This document shows positions 61,338-64,000 of a stretch of 64,000 bases of DNA, one piece after another. This DNA is from Reyranella sp. Lineage in GTDB: Bacteria > Pseudomonadota > Alphaproteobacteria > Reyranellales > Reyranellaceae. A program made the position numbers and the translations under genes. Where the stretch lies: contig NZ_JAUSBN010000030.1 in NCBI RefSeq assembly GCF_030651995.1, forward strand, positions 1 to 64,000, written 5' to 3'. Each line of letters starts with the position of its first letter. Position 1 is the stretch's first letter. A model generated the notes under the pieces. That model was given only the letters and a program-made list of their open reading frames with translations, had not been told where the DNA came from and did no database searches.

Positions 61338-62516
61338 TGGCCGGACTGCCGCCCCGCCCCAAGCGTCCGCCGAAGCCGGCAACGCCGCGCGAGCTGCGCG
61401 ACGCGATTGCCGCCAAGGCGCTGGAGCTCGGCTTCGACGCCGTGGCCTTCGCACCGGCCCAGCTTTCGCCCGAGGCCCGGCAGCTGCGACGGGAACGGAT
61501 GGAAGCGTTCCTGGCGCGCGGCTTCCAGGGCGACATGGGCTGGCTGGTCGACCGCGCCGAGCAGCGCATCGATCCCTCGACCCTGTGGCCCGAGGCGCGC
61601 ACGGTCGTATCGGTCGCGCTCAATTACGGGCCGGCCGGTGACCCGCGCTTCACGCTCGAGGAGCGCGAGCGCGGGGCGGTCTCGGTCTATGCCCAGGGAC
61701 GCGACTATCACGACGTGATGAAGAGCCGGCTGAAGCAACTCGGCCGCTTCATCTGGGACACCTATCACCACAGTCTGAAGGTCTTCGTCGACACCGCGCC
61801 GCTGATGGAGAAGCTCGCCGCGCAGCAGGCGGGCCATGGCTGGCAGGGCAAGCACACCAACCTCGTCTCGCGCCGCTTCGGCTCGTGGCTGTTCCTGGGC
61901 GAGCTGCTCCTGTCGATCGAGTTGCCGCCCGACGAGCCCGAGACCGATCACTGTGGCCAGTGCCGCGCCTGCCTAGACTCCTGCCCGACCAATGCCTTCC
62001 CGGCGCCCTACCAGCTCGATGCGCGGCGCTGCATCTCCTATCTCACCATCGAGCATGCCGGCCCGATCGATCGCGAGTTCCGGAGTGCGCTGGGCAACCG
62101 CATCTATGGCTGCGACGACTGCCTCGCGGCCTGCCCGTGGAACAAGTTTGCACAAAACGCACGCGAGGCCGCCTTCACGCCGCGCGCCGAACTGCAGGCG
62201 CCGCTGCTGGCCGAGCTGGCGGGCCTCGATGACGCGACCTTTCGCACGCGCTTCTCGGGCACGGCGGTGAAGCGCATCGGCCGCGACCGCTTCCTGCGCA
62301 ACGTCGCCTATGCGCTGGGCAACAGCGCCGCGCCCGCCACCGCCTTGCCCGCCGTCGAACGCCTGCTGACCGACGCCTCGCCCCTGGTGCGCGGCGCCGC
62401 CGTCTGGGCCCTGGCGCAGCTCGCCCCCGACGCGGCCGCGCGCCGCGGCCCGCCGGCGGACGAACCGGATGACGGCGTCCGCCGCGAATGGGCGCAGGCG
62501 ATGATGGGCCTGGTGT

Positions 62517-62536
<20 letters not shown>
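61337..62536 (+). CDS. queG: Epoxyqueuosine reductase
   Basis: 399 residues. The cobalamin/substrate part has [20 protein letters not shown] and [24 protein letters not shown] with the catalytic Asp. Two 4Fe-4S sites follow: [16 protein letters not shown] and [15 protein letters not shown]-like tail binds tRNA. It carries out the last step of queuosine formation on tRNA. It converges with hutU, overlapping by 20 bases. Confidence 0.95.

Positions 62537-64000
<1,464 letters not shown>

Overview
The window is GC-rich alphaproteobacterial DNA. The evidence is the trb-type conjugation genes paired with DUF2274 and LysR, a type-II lumazine synthase behind an FMN riboswitch, a Bug-type solute-binding protein, and a REP-like palindrome of the kind common in Bradyrhizobium and Reyranella relatives. 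I cannot fix the genus from sequence alone. The right third (46.3-64 kb) is ordinary chromosome: a lactate-permease homologue, lysozyme-inhibitor-like proteins, a dehydrogenase/GST/Bug cluster, a lactonase-like hydrolase, a GSCFA/SGNH pair, ribH, a peptide-binding protein, a ferredoxin reductase, queF-queG and hutU.

The centre is a genomic island of about 42.4 kb. It sits in the 3' end of tRNA-Thr(CGT). The intact tRNA lies at 46308-46383 on the minus strand. A 25-bp copy of its 3' end lies at 3927-3951. The island's own tyrosine integrase (44811-46106) abuts the tRNA, and short GTGTACCCA-type repeats lie inside both ends. The backbone is a decayed conjugative element read leftwards: parB, the 5' part of a methylase/helicase gene, the 3' part of trbE, then trbJ, trbL, trbF, trbG, trbI and DUF2274, with a convergent LysR gene. 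A deletion joins the methylase gene directly to trbE. It removed the helicase half, trbB, trbC, trbD and the start of trbE. No relaxase or coupling protein is present, so the element should not transfer itself.

The island carries two cargo blocks. The left block (4.3-20 kb) is stress and translation themed: a YnfA-like protein, a cold-shock protein, a SulP transporter with a universal-stress protein, a small coupled operon ending in a DksA/TraR protein, a release-factor-3 homologue, a RES-domain toxin-like gene coupled to an unfamiliar partner, two tiny proteins, a stand-alone Hen1-type RNA methyltransferase, an MFS permease with a spermidine-synthase-like protein, a P450 remnant and a B12-binding radical SAM protein. 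The right block (32.9-44.2 kb) looks like a defence cassette. One tightly coupled operon encodes a ribbon-helix-helix regulator, three different DNA methyltransferases and a PLD-type nuclease. Facing it is a large ABC/SMC-type ATPase with a CxxC hook. No BREX, DISARM or classical restriction-modification signature genes are visible, so this is the best candidate for an undescribed system.

Left of the island (1-3.9 kb) is a graveyard of mobile DNA: the end of an IS66 element, an IS3 remnant, a YhaN fragment, small DNA-binding-like genes, a CoiA-like protein and a second, N-terminally short integrase. This suggests an older element beside the same attachment site.
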